Shown in pieces: positions 26,331 to 34,688 of a stretch of DNA of 64,000 bases. Source of the stretch: Streptomyces cellulosae (GTDB taxonomy: Bacteria > Actinomycetota > Actinomycetes > Streptomycetales > Streptomycetaceae). Position 1 is the stretch's first letter, and the number at the start of each line of letters is the position of its first letter. The stretch lies in NCBI RefSeq assembly GCF_000721105.1, contig NZ_JOEV01000017.1, positions 124,001 to 188,000 on the forward strand, read 5' to 3'. The translations under genes were made by a program, and so were the position numbers. Under the pieces are notes generated by a model. The model was not told where the DNA came from. It did not search any database and saw nothing but the letters and a program-made list of their open reading frames with translations.

Positions 26331-26445
26331 AGGTCATGAGTGACAGTCATGAGGCCCCGGCCGACTGTCCGGCAACCCTCCGTCCGTGGCGGGGTGCCCC
26401 GGGTGAAGACCAGGCCGTAGGCAGCGAGGTCTGCGGCAAGCGCGG
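26331..26445 (+). promoter_or_regulatory. SAM-IV riboswitch
   Basis: The segment reads AGGTCATGAGTGACAGTCAT, then GAGGCCCCGGC, CCGGCAACCCTCC, CGGGGTGCCCCGGGTGA and AGACCAGG, in the order of the actinobacterial SAM-IV aptamer (S-adenosylmethionine binding). It occupies the 370-bp gap before the SufS-like gene. High SAM should lower expression of that gene. The aptamer boundary at the 3' side is approximate. Confidence 0.88.
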
Positions 26446-26516
26446 ACCCCTCGCACTCGTCTGAGTGAGCGCGGCCAGGGGTCCTGGTCGTCGAGGAGCT
26501 TTCCGTGAGCCAGCGA

Positions 26517-26557
26517 ATGCGATAGGGCCGCAGAGCCCCGCCTCCGCATCCCTTTTT
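26517..26557 (+). terminator. Candidate SAM-IV expression-platform terminator
   Basis: ATGCG pairs with CGCAT around an inner GGGC/GCCC hairpin, followed by CCCTTTTT. It lies between the SAM-IV aptamer and the start codon, where a SAM-dependent intrinsic terminator is expected. Pairing with the aptamer's 3' side was not modelled. Confidence 0.5.
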
Positions 26558-26626
26558 CCTCCTTCCCACGCTTGAGCCGTAGCCGCTCGCGTGGTGAATC
26601 CGCCTGCCTCGTACGGGAGTTCAGCC

Positions 26627-27988
26627 ATGTCCGTCTCCACCGCTGCCACCGCCCAGACCGTTTGTGCCCCGCTGCCCGTTCTGGGCCGGGATGTCACCGT
26701 CCCGCTCGTCACCGGTGGCGAGGTCACCTACGCGGCACTCGACTACGCGGCCAGCGCCCCCGCCCTGCAGCGCGTCTGGGACGACGTGGCGGCGTACGCC
26801 CCGTACTACGGCAGCGTCCATCGCGGCGCCGGCTACCTCTCGCAGCTGTCCACCGACCTGTTCGAGAACGCCCGCCGGACGGTCGCCGAGTTCCTGGACT
26901 GCCGCGCCGACGACCAGCTGGTCTTCACCCGGTCCACCACCGACTCCCTGAACCTGCTCGCCGCCGCGCTCCCCGCCGACTGCCAGGTCTTCGTCTTCGA
27001 GACCGAGCACCACGCGTCGCTGCTGCCGTGGCAGGACGCCCACGTCACCTACCTCGACGCCCCGCGCACCCCGCGTCAGGCGGTCGCGACCCTGGAGCGC
27101 GCCCTGGCCACCCGGGACCCGCGCGGCCCGGCCCTGGTCTGCGTCACCGGCGCCTCGAACGTCACCGGCGAGCTGTGGCCCGTGCGGGAGCTGGCCGCCG
27201 CCGCCCACGCGCACGGTGCCCGGATCGTCCTGGACGCCGCCCAGCTCGCCCCGCACCACCCGGTCTCCGTGCGGGACCTCGACGTCGACTGGGTCGCCTT
27301 CTCCGGGCACAAGCTGTACGCGCCCTTCGGCTGCGGCGTCCTGGCCGGCCGGGCCGACTGGCTGCGCGAGGCCCGGCCGTACCTCGCGGGCGGCGGCGCC
27401 AGCCGCAAGGTCACCCGGCGCGAGGACGGGGGAGTGGACGTGGAGTGGCACGACAGCGCCGCGCGGCACGAGGCCGGGTCGCCCAACGTCATCGGCGCCT
27501 ACTCCATCGCCTCCGCCTGCAAGGCGCTCACCGAGGCCGGCTTCGACACCCTGGTCGCCCGGGAGCAGCACCTGATCGAGAAGGTGCGGGCCGGCCTCGC
27601 CGAGGTGCCCGAGGTCCGGATCCTGTCCCTCTTCGGCGACGACGCCCCGCGGGTCGGTGTGATCTCCTTCGTCGTCGACGGCTGGAACAGCTCCCACTTC
27701 GCCGCCGCCCTGTCCGCCGAGTACGGCATCGGGGTGCGCGACGGTCTGTTCTGCGCCCACCCGCTGGTCCGCACCCTCCTCGGCACCGGACCCGAGGCCC
27801 AGGGCGAGTGCGGTGCCCCCGAGGCCGCCCCGGGCGAGAAGTCCCTGAACGCCATCCGTGTCAGCTTCGGCGCGGGAACGCCGGACGAGCACGTGGAGCG
27901 GTTCGTGAACGCCGTGCGGGAACTGGTGACCGACGGTGCCCGGTGGAGCTACCGGACCGAGGACGGCCGCTGCGTCCCCGCGGTCTGA
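26627..27988 (+). CDS. SufS-like class V PLP enzyme under SAM-IV control
   Basis: 453 residues with the class V aminotransferase fold. PLP residues are D203 (IVLDAAQLAPHH), the Schiff-base lysine K229 (FSGHKLYAPFGCG) and H128/H129 (ETEHHASLLPW). C376 in GVRDGLFCAHPLVRTLLG aligns with the catalytic Cys of SufS-type desulfurases, so Cys or selenocysteine lyase chemistry is plausible. No suf genes flank it, and the substrate is unknown. The SAM-IV riboswitch upstream ties it to methionine/cysteine sulfur metabolism. ATG 26627 has CGGGAG 7 nt upstream. Convergent with the Lrp-domain gene. Confidence 0.88.
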   Translation: MSVSTAATAQTVCAPLPVLGRDVTVPLVTGGEVTYAALDYAASAPALQRVWDDVAAYAPYYGSVHRGAGYLSQLSTDLFENARRTVAEFLDCRADDQLVFTRSTTDSLNLLAAALPADCQVFVFETEHHASLLPWQDAHVTYLDAPRTPRQAVATLERALATRDPRGPALVCVTGASNVTGELWPVRELAAAAHAHGARIVLDAAQLAPHHPVSVRDLDVDWVAFSGHKLYAPFGCGVLAGRADWLREARPYLAGGGASRKVTRREDGGVDVEWHDSAARHEAGSPNVIGAYSIASACKALTEAGFDTLVAREQHLIEKVRAGLAEVPEVRILSLFGDDAPRVGVISFVVDGWNSSHFAAALSAEYGIGVRDGLFCAHPLVRTLLGTGPEAQGECGAPEAAPGEKSLNAIRVSFGAGTPDEHVERFVNAVRELVTDGARWSYRTEDGRCVPAV

Positions 27989-28013
27989 GCGGAACGTACG
28001 CAAGAGGCGGTGT

Positions 28014-28295
28014 TCACGAGTCCAGTCCGATCGCGAACGCCGCCTCCAGGTCGTGCTGCGAGTACGTACGGAACGCCACGTGCGTGTCCGTCGCCTCGAC
28101 GCCCGGAATCTTGCTGATCCGGCCCGGGATGATCTCCGCCAGGTCCTCGTGCCGCTTCACCCGGACCATCGCGATCAGGTCGTAGGTACCGGTGACGGAG
28201 AAGACCTCGCTCACGCTGTCCAGCGCGGCGATCGACTCGGCGATCTCGGGAATCCGGTCCACGCTGGTCTTGATGAGCACGATCGCGGTGATCAC
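28014..28295 (-). CDS. Stand-alone Lrp/AsnC ligand-binding (RAM) domain protein
   Basis: 93 residues starting ITAIVLIKTSVDRIPEIAESI. It contains only the alpha-beta ligand-sensing domain of Lrp/AsnC regulators (VSEVFSVTGTYDLIAMVRVK) and no helix-turn-helix, so it cannot bind DNA alone. It may bind an amino acid and partner another regulator. GTG 28295 overlaps the stop of the rhomboid gene by 4 nt, so the two are coupled. Confidence 0.9.
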   Translation of the reverse strand: MITAIVLIKTSVDRIPEIAESIAALDSVSEVFSVTGTYDLIAMVRVKRHEDLAEIIPGRISKIPGVEATDTHVAFRTYSQHDLEAAFAIGLDS

Positions 28296-29035
28296 GGCTG
28301 GTTCTCTCCCTCGGGGGCCGGAGCTGGGGCGGTCCTCACTTTAGTCCCACGCCCGAAACGCACCCACGCGTAGCCGAAGCCCACCCCGAAGCCCACCAGG
28401 TGGGCCAGGTAGGCCACCTGCGGCCCCTGGGACGCCCGCCCGGCCGCCAGCCACTGCAGCGCCGCCCAGAAGGGCAGCACCACCCACGCCGGGAAGCGCA
28501 GCGGCAGGAAGAAGAGGAACGGCAGAAGACTGGTCACCCGGGCCCCGGGGAACAGGTAGAGGAACGCGCCGAGGACCGCCGAGATCGCCCCGGACGCGCC
28601 CACCAGGGACTGCTCGGAGTCCGCGTTGGCGGCGGCGTACCCCAGCAGGGCGACGTAGCCGCAGCCGGCGTAGAAGAGGGTGAACTGGACGCGGCCCATC
28701 CGTTCCTCGGTCATCACCCCGAAGACGTAGAGGAAGAGCATGTTGCCCAGCAGGTGCACCCAGCTCCCGTGGACGAAGAGGGCGGTGGCGGGAGTGAGCG
28801 CGGCGCGCGCCGAGCCCTCGAACAGCCCGGCCGGGACCACGCCCCAGCGGTGGAAATAGGCCCGCTGAGCGGTGAGCAGCGCCTCGCCGGAGCCGTATGC
28901 CGGATCGAGGCCCGAGGCCGGACCGATCAGGAAGATCAGGGAGCACAGGGCGATCAGCCCGTACGTCACCGGCGCCTGCGACCTCCGGACCGATCTGCTC
29001 GCCCTGCCGATCGTCTCGCTCCAGTTGCTGATCAT
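28292..29035 (-). CDS. Rhomboid-family intramembrane serine protease
   Basis: 247 residues with six to seven hydrophobic segments. Rhomboid hallmarks: WVHLLGNMLFLYVFG (HxxxN of TM2), catalytic Ser in VGASGAISAVLGAF (GxSG) and catalytic His in YLAHLVGFGVGF. It cleaves membrane-anchored substrates within the bilayer. ATG 29035 (ISNWSETIGRA) is chosen; GTG 29041 is in frame and neither has a clear ribosome site. It is the first gene of a two-gene unit with the Lrp-domain protein. Confidence 0.9.
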   Translation of the reverse strand: MISNWSETIGRASRSVRRSQAPVTYGLIALCSLIFLIGPASGLDPAYGSGEALLTAQRAYFHRWGVVPAGLFEGSARAALTPATALFVHGSWVHLLGNMLFLYVFGVMTEERMGRVQFTLFYAGCGYVALLGYAAANADSEQSLVGASGAISAVLGAFLYLFPGARVTSLLPFLFFLPLRFPAWVVLPFWAALQWLAAGRASQGPQVAYLAHLVGFGVGFGYAWVRFGRGTKVRTAPAPAPEGENQP

Positions 29036-29121
29036 GAACACAGAGCATGACGTAAGGGGACGCAGCGGCACAGACCGCCTCGCCGCCGTGGACGGCCGAG
29101 CGGCGAGTCCTCGCCAGGCCG

Positions 29122-29127
29122 TAGGGT
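29122..29127 (+). promoter_or_regulatory. Putative -10 box before the zinc-ribbon gene
   Basis: TAGGGT 11 nt before an in-frame ATG at 29138 and 95 nt before the preferred ATG at 29222. The -35 is not evident. Confidence 0.35.
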
Positions 29128-29221
29128 AACGAGCCAAATGCGTCGGGGAGCGCTGGGCGTCCTCGACACTGGAAGTACCGGCACCAGCGGTACCGAGACC
29201 AGAAGGAAGCGAACAGTCACC

Positions 29222-29461
29222 ATGACGGTTCCCCTGCCGACTGCCACGACGCGGTGGCGCTGCACTCTCTGCGGCAACCTCACCCGCTTCGATGTGACGC
29301 GCTCGTCGAAGGTCGTCGAGTACATCCACCTCGACCTGGCCGGAGAGCCCAAGGTCGAGGAGCGTGAGGTGGTCAGTGAGACCATCGAGTCGGTGCGCTG
29401 CCGCTGGTGCAATGCCGTGGACCAGGTGGAACTCGTGGACAGGCCGGGCGCCGGCTCCTGA
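29222..29461 (+). CDS. Small zinc-ribbon protein
   Basis: 79 residues. Two CxxC knuckles, WRCTLCGNLTRFD and VRCRWCNAVDQVE, frame an acidic middle (EPKVEEREVVSETIES), a four-Cys zinc ribbon. Binding to nucleic acid or protein is likely but not demonstrable. ATG 29222 follows GAAGGA at a long spacing; an upstream in-frame ATG 29138 close to a TAGGGT box would add 28 residues. It precedes the NYN gene by 33 bp, suggesting co-transcription. Confidence 0.8.
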   Translation: MTVPLPTATTRWRCTLCGNLTRFDVTRSSKVVEYIHLDLAGEPKVEEREVVSETIESVRCRWCNAVDQVELVDRPGAGS

Positions 29462-29494
29462 GGGAGCGGGCCCCGCTGAGGCGATGGGGTGAGG

Positions 29495-30838
29495 ATGGTG
29501 GAGACCACAGGCGGGGAGCCGGGCGACGGCGCCGCTGAGGTGCTCGACCGTCCGCTGCCCGACGGAGTGCGCCGCAGGGTCGTACAGATCGTCTCCGACG
29601 GTTTCGGCGGGCTGACCGTCGGCGAGCTGCCCGCGCAGCTGCGGCAGTACGCCCGGTTCGCGCCCAACCGGCGGGCCAAGTTCGCCGGCAACGCGATGGC
29701 GGCCGCCCTGGAGACCGATCCGCTGTTCCGGCAGCGCATCGGCGAGAAATTCAGAGAGGCCCAGCCGGAACTCTCCGGCGCCCTGGACTCCGGCTCGCCG
29801 CCCCCGGCCGCGGACCCGCTCGACGTGGCGGCCGCGGCCTACGTACTGCGGCCCACGGGCTGGGTGAAGCTGGTGACCGCGGCGGGCGAGGAGGCCCAGC
29901 GGGCGGATGCCGAGCGCGCCGGCGAGGAGAGCCGGGCCGAACTGGAGCGGCTGCGCGAGGAACTCGACCGGGCCCGTGGGCAGACCCGCAGTGAGACCGA
30001 GCGGCTGCGCGGTGAGCTGGATTCGGCCAGGAAGGAAGCCGACTCGCTGCATCGCAAGCTGCGCGCGGCCCTGAGTGACGTGAAGCGGGGCGAGGCGGCG
30101 CTGCGCAAGCTGCACGCCGAGATGGAGACCGTCCGCGCCGAGGGGCAGGCCCAGGTCTCCGCCGCCGAGAGCGAGTCGCGGCGGCTGAAGGCGCGCCTCG
30201 GGGAGGCGGAGTCCGCGCTGGAGGCCACCCGCCGGGCGGCCCGTGAGGGACGCAGCGTCGAGGACATGCGCGTACGGCTGCTGCTGGACACCCTGCTCGA
30301 CGCGACGCAGGGGCTGCGCCGGGAACTCGCGCTGCCGCCCGTCTCGGTACGGCCGGCCCAGACCGTGGACGCCGTCGAACCGGGACGAATGACCCCGAAG
30401 GACATCGCCACGCGGGCGTTGTCCGAAAACGACCCCGCGATCCTCGACCAGTTGCTCGCGCTGCCCCAGGCCCATCTGGTCGTCGACGGCTACAACGTGA
30501 CCAAGACCGGCTATCCCCAGATGCCTCTGGAGAAGCAGCGGTTGAGGCTCCTCGGTCAGCTCTCGCAGCTCGCCGCGCAGACCGGGGCCGAGGTGACCTG
30601 TGTCTTCGACGGGGCCGAGCTGGCCGCGCCGGTGCTGCTGGCGCCGCCGCGCGGAGTGCGGGTGCTGTTCTCGAAACCGGGCATCACCGCCGACGAGGTG
30701 ATCCGCCAGCTGGTGCGCGCGGAGCCCCCGGGCCGTCCGGTGATCGTCGCGTCGACCGACCGTGAGGTCGCCGACGGAGTGGCCGGGGCGGGGGCACGGC
30801 CGGTCGCTTCTGCGGTGCTTCTCAAGCGACTGTCCTGA
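29495..30838 (+). CDS. NYN-domain (YacP-like) protein with coiled coil
   Basis: 447 residues. N-terminal helical region (~1-110), a long coiled coil rich in E/R/A/L (~125-260), and a C-terminal NYN/PIN-like domain (~325-447) with the conserved acidic residues in HLVVDGYNVTKTGYP and TCVFDGAEL and ASTDREVADG near the end. NYN domains of the YacP/Rae1 type are ribonucleases, so an RNA-processing role is inferred. The start is uncertain: GTG 29489, ATG 29495 and GTG 29498 are all possible. The zinc-ribbon neighbour may assist substrate binding. Confidence 0.85.
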   Translation: MVETTGGEPGDGAAEVLDRPLPDGVRRRVVQIVSDGFGGLTVGELPAQLRQYARFAPNRRAKFAGNAMAAALETDPLFRQRIGEKFREAQPELSGALDSGSPPPAADPLDVAAAAYVLRPTGWVKLVTAAGEEAQRADAERAGEESRAELERLREELDRARGQTRSETERLRGELDSARKEADSLHRKLRAALSDVKRGEAALRKLHAEMETVRAEGQAQVSAAESESRRLKARLGEAESALEATRRAAREGRSVEDMRVRLLLDTLLDATQGLRRELALPPVSVRPAQTVDAVEPGRMTPKDIATRALSENDPAILDQLLALPQAHLVVDGYNVTKTGYPQMPLEKQRLRLLGQLSQLAAQTGAEVTCVFDGAELAAPVLLAPPRGVRVLFSKPGITADEVIRQLVRAEPPGRPVIVASTDREVADGVAGAGARPVASAVLLKRLS

Positions 30839-31047
30839 AAACATCAACGCAGAGGTTTACTGCCCGATTTGACGGAACTGTACCGCAGCGCAGCGTCAAG
30901 CAGGCATCACCTCCTGTGACTTGAGTGCAAAGAATGCAGGGTGTGACGAGATTTTTCGTGTGAGGATTTGATCTGATCACAGGAAGGTCACTAAGGTCAC
31001 CTCGAACCTCCGAGCAGGTGATCACTCAAAAGAAGGAGTTCACCTCC

Positions 31048-32088
31048 GTGGCGTCCCACCGTCGACCCAAGCAGCCGAGCCGTGCTCGCGTGACCGTGCT
31101 CACCACTGCTGCCGCCGCCGCCGTCGCCTTCAGCGCCAACGCCGCCAACGCGGCGCCGAGCGAGAAGCCGAGCGTGGACGAGGTCAAGTCCAAGGTCGAC
31201 AAGCTCTACGAGGACGCCGAGGCGGCCACCGAGAAGTACAACGGGGCCAAGGAGAAGCAGGAGAAGCTCCAGAAGGAGATCTCCACCATCCAGGACAACG
31301 TCGCCCGCGGCCAGGGCGAGCTCAACGAGCTGCGCGACTCCATGGGCCTGGCGGCCGCCGCCCAGTACCGCACCGGCTCCATCGACTCCTCCCTCCAGCT
31401 CTTCCTGTCGTCGAACCCGGACGACTACCTGGACAAGGCCTCCACCGCCGACCAGCTCAGCGCCCAGCAGGTAGAGGCGCTGAAGAAGATCCAGGAGAAG
31501 CAGCGCGAGCTCGCCCAGGACCGCTCCGAGGCGTCCGAGAAGCTCAAGGACCTCGCCTCCACCCGCACCGAGCTGGGCAAGAAGAAGCAGCAGGTCCAGA
31601 GCAAGCTGGCCGAGGCGCAGAAGCTCCTCAACTCGCTGACGGCCGCTCAGAAGGCCCGCCTCGCCGCCGAGCAGAACCGCGCCAGCCGTGACTCGGCCGA
31701 GCGTGTGGACCTCGGTAACGTCCCCGCCGGCTCCGGCCGCGCCGCCGCCGCCTTCCAGGCCGCCCAGAGCCAGCTCGGCAAGCCGTACTTCTACGGCGCC
31801 ACCGGCACCGCCTCCTACGACTGCTCGGGCTTGACCTCCTGGGCCTACGCCCAGGCCGGCGTGGGCATCCCGCGCACATCGGAGGCCCAGGCGAACTACG
31901 GAACGAGGATCTACTCCCAGAGCCAGCTCAAGGTCGGCGACCTGGTGTTCTTCTTCAACGACCTGCACCATGTCGGTCTCTACGCGGGCAACGGCCAGAT
32001 CATCCACGCGCCCCGCACCGGCACGGTCGTCCGCTACGAGTCGATGGGCACGATCGGCGGCCCGTTCATGTTCGGCGTCCGCGTCTGA
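31048..32088 (+). CDS. NlpC/P60 cell-wall endopeptidase (first copy)
   Basis: 346 residues. Signal peptide with AxA site (SANAANAAPSEK), a long coiled coil (~50-215) and a C-terminal NlpC/P60 domain with C259 in YDCSGLTSWAYAQAG and His in LHHVGLYAGNGQIIHAP. It resembles RipA/RipC-type D,L-endopeptidases that cut peptidoglycan stems; the coiled coil may hold it inactive until activated. GTG 31048 has AAGGAG 9 nt upstream. The 210-bp leader contains TGATCACA and GGTGATCACT repeats but no riboswitch I can identify. A paralogue follows. Confidence 0.94.
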   Translation: MASHRRPKQPSRARVTVLTTAAAAAVAFSANAANAAPSEKPSVDEVKSKVDKLYEDAEAATEKYNGAKEKQEKLQKEISTIQDNVARGQGELNELRDSMGLAAAAQYRTGSIDSSLQLFLSSNPDDYLDKASTADQLSAQQVEALKKIQEKQRELAQDRSEASEKLKDLASTRTELGKKKQQVQSKLAEAQKLLNSLTAAQKARLAAEQNRASRDSAERVDLGNVPAGSGRAAAAFQAAQSQLGKPYFYGATGTASYDCSGLTSWAYAQAGVGIPRTSEAQANYGTRIYSQSQLKVGDLVFFFNDLHHVGLYAGNGQIIHAPRTGTVVRYESMGTIGGPFMFGVRV

Positions 32089-32218
32089 TCCTGGCCGGTC
32101 AGGCTCTCGGTCGAGTTTCCCGGTCCGGGATCCGGGTCCGGGTTCCGAGTTCCGAGTCCAGGATCAGGACACCCCACCCGCCCGAACGGGCGAATCACAA
32201 CACCGTGAACTGAGCCCG

Positions 32219-32252
32219 CGCCCCGCCTGTGACCTGCGTCAGAGGCGGGGCG
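32219..32252 (+). terminator. Terminator between the two NlpC/P60 genes
   Basis: A 10-bp stem (CGCCCCGCCT / AGGCGGGGCG) with a 14-nt loop, followed by TCCCGTTT. It suggests that the tandem paralogues are transcribed separately. Confidence 0.7.
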
Positions 32253-32352
32253 TCCCGTTTGCGCACCCACTCAGGTCGTTGGTGAGGGCCCCGGTGCGGG
32301 GCTACTGTCTGCCGCGTTTCCTTGTCCGCCAGCGGAAGGAGTGCGGCTTCCC

Positions 32353-33375
32353 GTGGGGTCCCATCGCCGCCTTGCACCGTCCGGGTTCGACCGGGGCGCC
32401 AGTGCAGCGCTCTGCGTCATGTCAGCCGCGGCCGCGGCCCTCGGGGTCCTGCCGGCCACCTCGGCCGTCGCCGCACCGCACGACGACACCCGTGCCGAGG
32501 TGGACCGTCTCTACGAGGAGGCCGAGAAAGCCACCGAGGCCTTCAACAAGGCCGACGAGCGCGCCGACTCGCTGCGCGAGGAGGTGAGCGGCGCCCAGGA
32601 CCGGATCGCCCGGCAGCAGGAGCGCATCAACTCCATGAGGGATTCGCTCGGTTCGCTGGCCGGCGCCCAGTACCGCGCCGGCGGCCTCGACCCGTCCCTC
32701 GCGCTGCTGTTCTCCGACGACCCGGACGACTACCTCGACAAGGCCGCCGCCCTCGACCGGATCACCCTCCAGCAGGCCGGTGAACTCAAGGAGCTCCAGT
32801 CGGCCATGCGTGAACTCGCCCAGGAGCGCTCCGCCGCGGCCCGCACGCTCGGCGAGCTGGAGAAGAGCCGCAAGGCCGTCGCCTCCCACAAGCGGTCCGT
32901 GGAGAGGAAACTCGCCAAGGCCCGGGCACTGCTCAACTCCCTGCCCTCCGGCGAGCGGGCCGTCTACGACCGGGCCTCGCGTTCCGGGCGCGCCGACCTG
33001 CCCGGCCTCGGAAGCGCCGCGGCGTCCTCGGCCCGGGCGGCGGCCGCCGTCGCCGCGGTCCGCTCCGCGCTCGGCAAGCCGTACGTCTGGGGCGCCAACG
33101 GTCCCTCCGGCTTCGACTGTTCGGGCCTGATGCAGTGGTCGTACGCGCAGGCCGGCATCGCGCTGCCGCGTACCTCGCAGGCCCAGCGCTTCGCCGGTCG
33201 GCAGGTCCCGCTCTCCCAGGCGCTGCCCGGCGATCTGGTCACCTACCGCAACGACGCCAGCCATGTCGCGATGTACATGGGCAACGGCCAGGTGATCCAC
33301 GCGCCCTACCCCGGTGCACCAGTGCGCTACGACCCGGTGGACATGATCCCGGGCGCGACCGTGACACGGGTCTGA
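32353..33375 (+). CDS. NlpC/P60 cell-wall endopeptidase (second copy)
   Basis: 340 residues, a paralogue of the preceding gene with the same order: signal peptide (ATSAVAAPHDD), coiled coil with the shared PDDYLDKA motif, and NlpC/P60 domain with C256 (FDCSGLMQWSYAQAG) and His in ASHVAMYMGNGQVIHAP. GTG 32353 (VGSHRRLAP) is chosen because AAGGAG lies 11 nt upstream; GTG 32341 would be too close to it. The two copies have diverged strongly in the coiled coil, so the duplication is old. Confidence 0.93.
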   Translation: MGSHRRLAPSGFDRGASAALCVMSAAAAALGVLPATSAVAAPHDDTRAEVDRLYEEAEKATEAFNKADERADSLREEVSGAQDRIARQQERINSMRDSLGSLAGAQYRAGGLDPSLALLFSDDPDDYLDKAAALDRITLQQAGELKELQSAMRELAQERSAAARTLGELEKSRKAVASHKRSVERKLAKARALLNSLPSGERAVYDRASRSGRADLPGLGSAAASSARAAAAVAAVRSALGKPYVWGANGPSGFDCSGLMQWSYAQAGIALPRTSQAQRFAGRQVPLSQALPGDLVTYRNDASHVAMYMGNGQVIHAPYPGAPVRYDPVDMIPGATVTRV

Positions 33376-33407
33376 CCGCGCGCCCACACCCCCCGTACGA
33401 TCGGAGC

Positions 33408-34601
33408 GTGGCAGGTCGAGGGAGGGCGTCGGGACACGGAGTCGTGGCGCTGTGCCTGTTGCTGCTCGTGGGCCTGGTGGGCTGCGGCGGAAAGCCCGCC
33501 ACCGACAGCGCGCGGACGGACCTCCAGCGGATCCTCGACCGGCGCGCGAGGGCGGTGCTCGACCGGGACCGGGCGGCGTTCGTCCGGACCGGCGCCCTGA
33601 GCTGGTTCGAGAACCTCAGCGCGGTCCCGCTCGCCGCCTGGTCCTACCGCGTCACCGCCCTGCACCGCACCGGCGCCACCGCCACCGCCGACGCTCAGCT
33701 CGGCTACCGCGTCCAGGGCTACGACGGGGCCCCCGTCACCGTCGGCCGCACCCTGAAGCTCTCCCGGGACGCGGGCGGCCGGTGGTACGTGGACGCCGAG
33801 CAGCCCGCCAGGAAGTCCCCCCAGCAGCTGTGGGACCAGGGCGAGGTGACCGTCGTCCGCGGGAAGCACAGCCTGGTCATGGGGGTCGGACAGAGCGGTG
33901 AGGCACTGCACTCCTACGCCGACCTGGCGGACCGTGCCGTGCCCGCCGTGTCGGACGCGTGGGGCACCGACTGGTCCCGGCACGTCGTGGTCGTCGTACC
34001 GCAGTCGCTGGCGGGCATGGCGGGGCTGCTCGGCTCGCCCGCCTCGGCGTACCGGGGGATCGCCGCCGTCACCACCGGCGAGACCGGCACCCCGGCGCGG
34101 GCTCCCGCCGACCGGATCATCGTCAACCCCGACGCGTACGGCGTCCTCGGCGCGCTCGGCAAACAGGTCGTGCTCACCCACGAGACCACCCATGTCGCCA
34201 CCCGCGCCCACACCACCCCGGCGACCCCGCTGTGGCTGTCCGAGGGGTACGCGGACTGGGCCGGCTACCGCGACAGCGGCCGTACGCCCGCGCAGGCCGC
34301 GCCCGAGCTGCAGGAGGCCGTGCACGCGGACAGGACACCGACCGCGCTGCCGGCCGACCAGGACTTCGGCTTCAGCGGGGACGCGACCGAGCTGGCACGG
34401 GCGTACGAGGCCGGCTGGATGGCCTGCCGGATGATCGCCGAGCAGTGGGGTGAGGTCCGCCTGGACGAGTTCTACCGGGCCGTGGGCGCGCACCAGAAGC
34501 GGGCGGGTGCGGTCGAGGACGCCATGAAGAAGGTCCTCGACACGACACCGGAGGAGTTCACCGCGCAGTGGCGGGACCATCTGCGGGCGGAGTTGGGCTG
34601 A
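33408..34601 (+). CDS. Gluzincin-type metalloprotease lipoprotein
   Basis: 397 residues. Lipoprotein signal (LCLLLLVGLVGCGG). The C-terminal half has a zinc-protease motif HETTH (H258, E259, H262) and a downstream Glu, E279, in LWLSEGYADWAGY, the gluzincin arrangement also found in peptidase MA-like proteins. The N-terminal half (~30-150) resembles an NTF2-like or nuclear-transport-type fold by pattern only. It probably acts on the outer face of the membrane; substrate unknown. GTG 33408 starts 33 bp after the NlpC/P60 stop, so co-transcription is likely. Confidence 0.85.
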   Translation: MAGRGRASGHGVVALCLLLLVGLVGCGGKPATDSARTDLQRILDRRARAVLDRDRAAFVRTGALSWFENLSAVPLAAWSYRVTALHRTGATATADAQLGYRVQGYDGAPVTVGRTLKLSRDAGGRWYVDAEQPARKSPQQLWDQGEVTVVRGKHSLVMGVGQSGEALHSYADLADRAVPAVSDAWGTDWSRHVVVVVPQSLAGMAGLLGSPASAYRGIAAVTTGETGTPARAPADRIIVNPDAYGVLGALGKQVVLTHETTHVATRAHTTPATPLWLSEGYADWAGYRDSGRTPAQAAPELQEAVHADRTPTALPADQDFGFSGDATELARAYEAGWMACRMIAEQWGEVRLDEFYRAVGAHQKRAGAVEDAMKKVLDTTPEEFTAQWRDHLRAELG

Positions 34602-34607
34602 CGGTGG

Positions 34608-34673
34608 GTGGGACCGGATCGTGGGAGTGCGTTCCGGACGGGCGTGGGACCGGATCGTGGGAGTGCGTTCCGG
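34608..34673. repeat. Two perfect 30-bp direct repeats
   Basis: Identical copies at 34608-34637 and 34644-34673 (36-bp period) contain GTGGGACCGGATCGTGGGAG. They fill the gap between the convergent metalloprotease and GT87 genes. Each lacks an obvious hairpin. Origin unknown. Confidence 0.9.
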
Positions 34674-34688
34674 GCTGCCGGGCCGGGC

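Noticed and set aside
26312..26569. Leftward small reading frames over the SAM-IV region
   Set aside because: They are antisense to the structured riboswitch and have no ribosome site.
30839..31047. Possible ydaO/c-di-AMP riboswitch before the first NlpC/P60 gene
   Set aside because: The conserved ydaO-type sequence blocks are not present in this 209-bp leader; only GATCAC-type repeats are seen.
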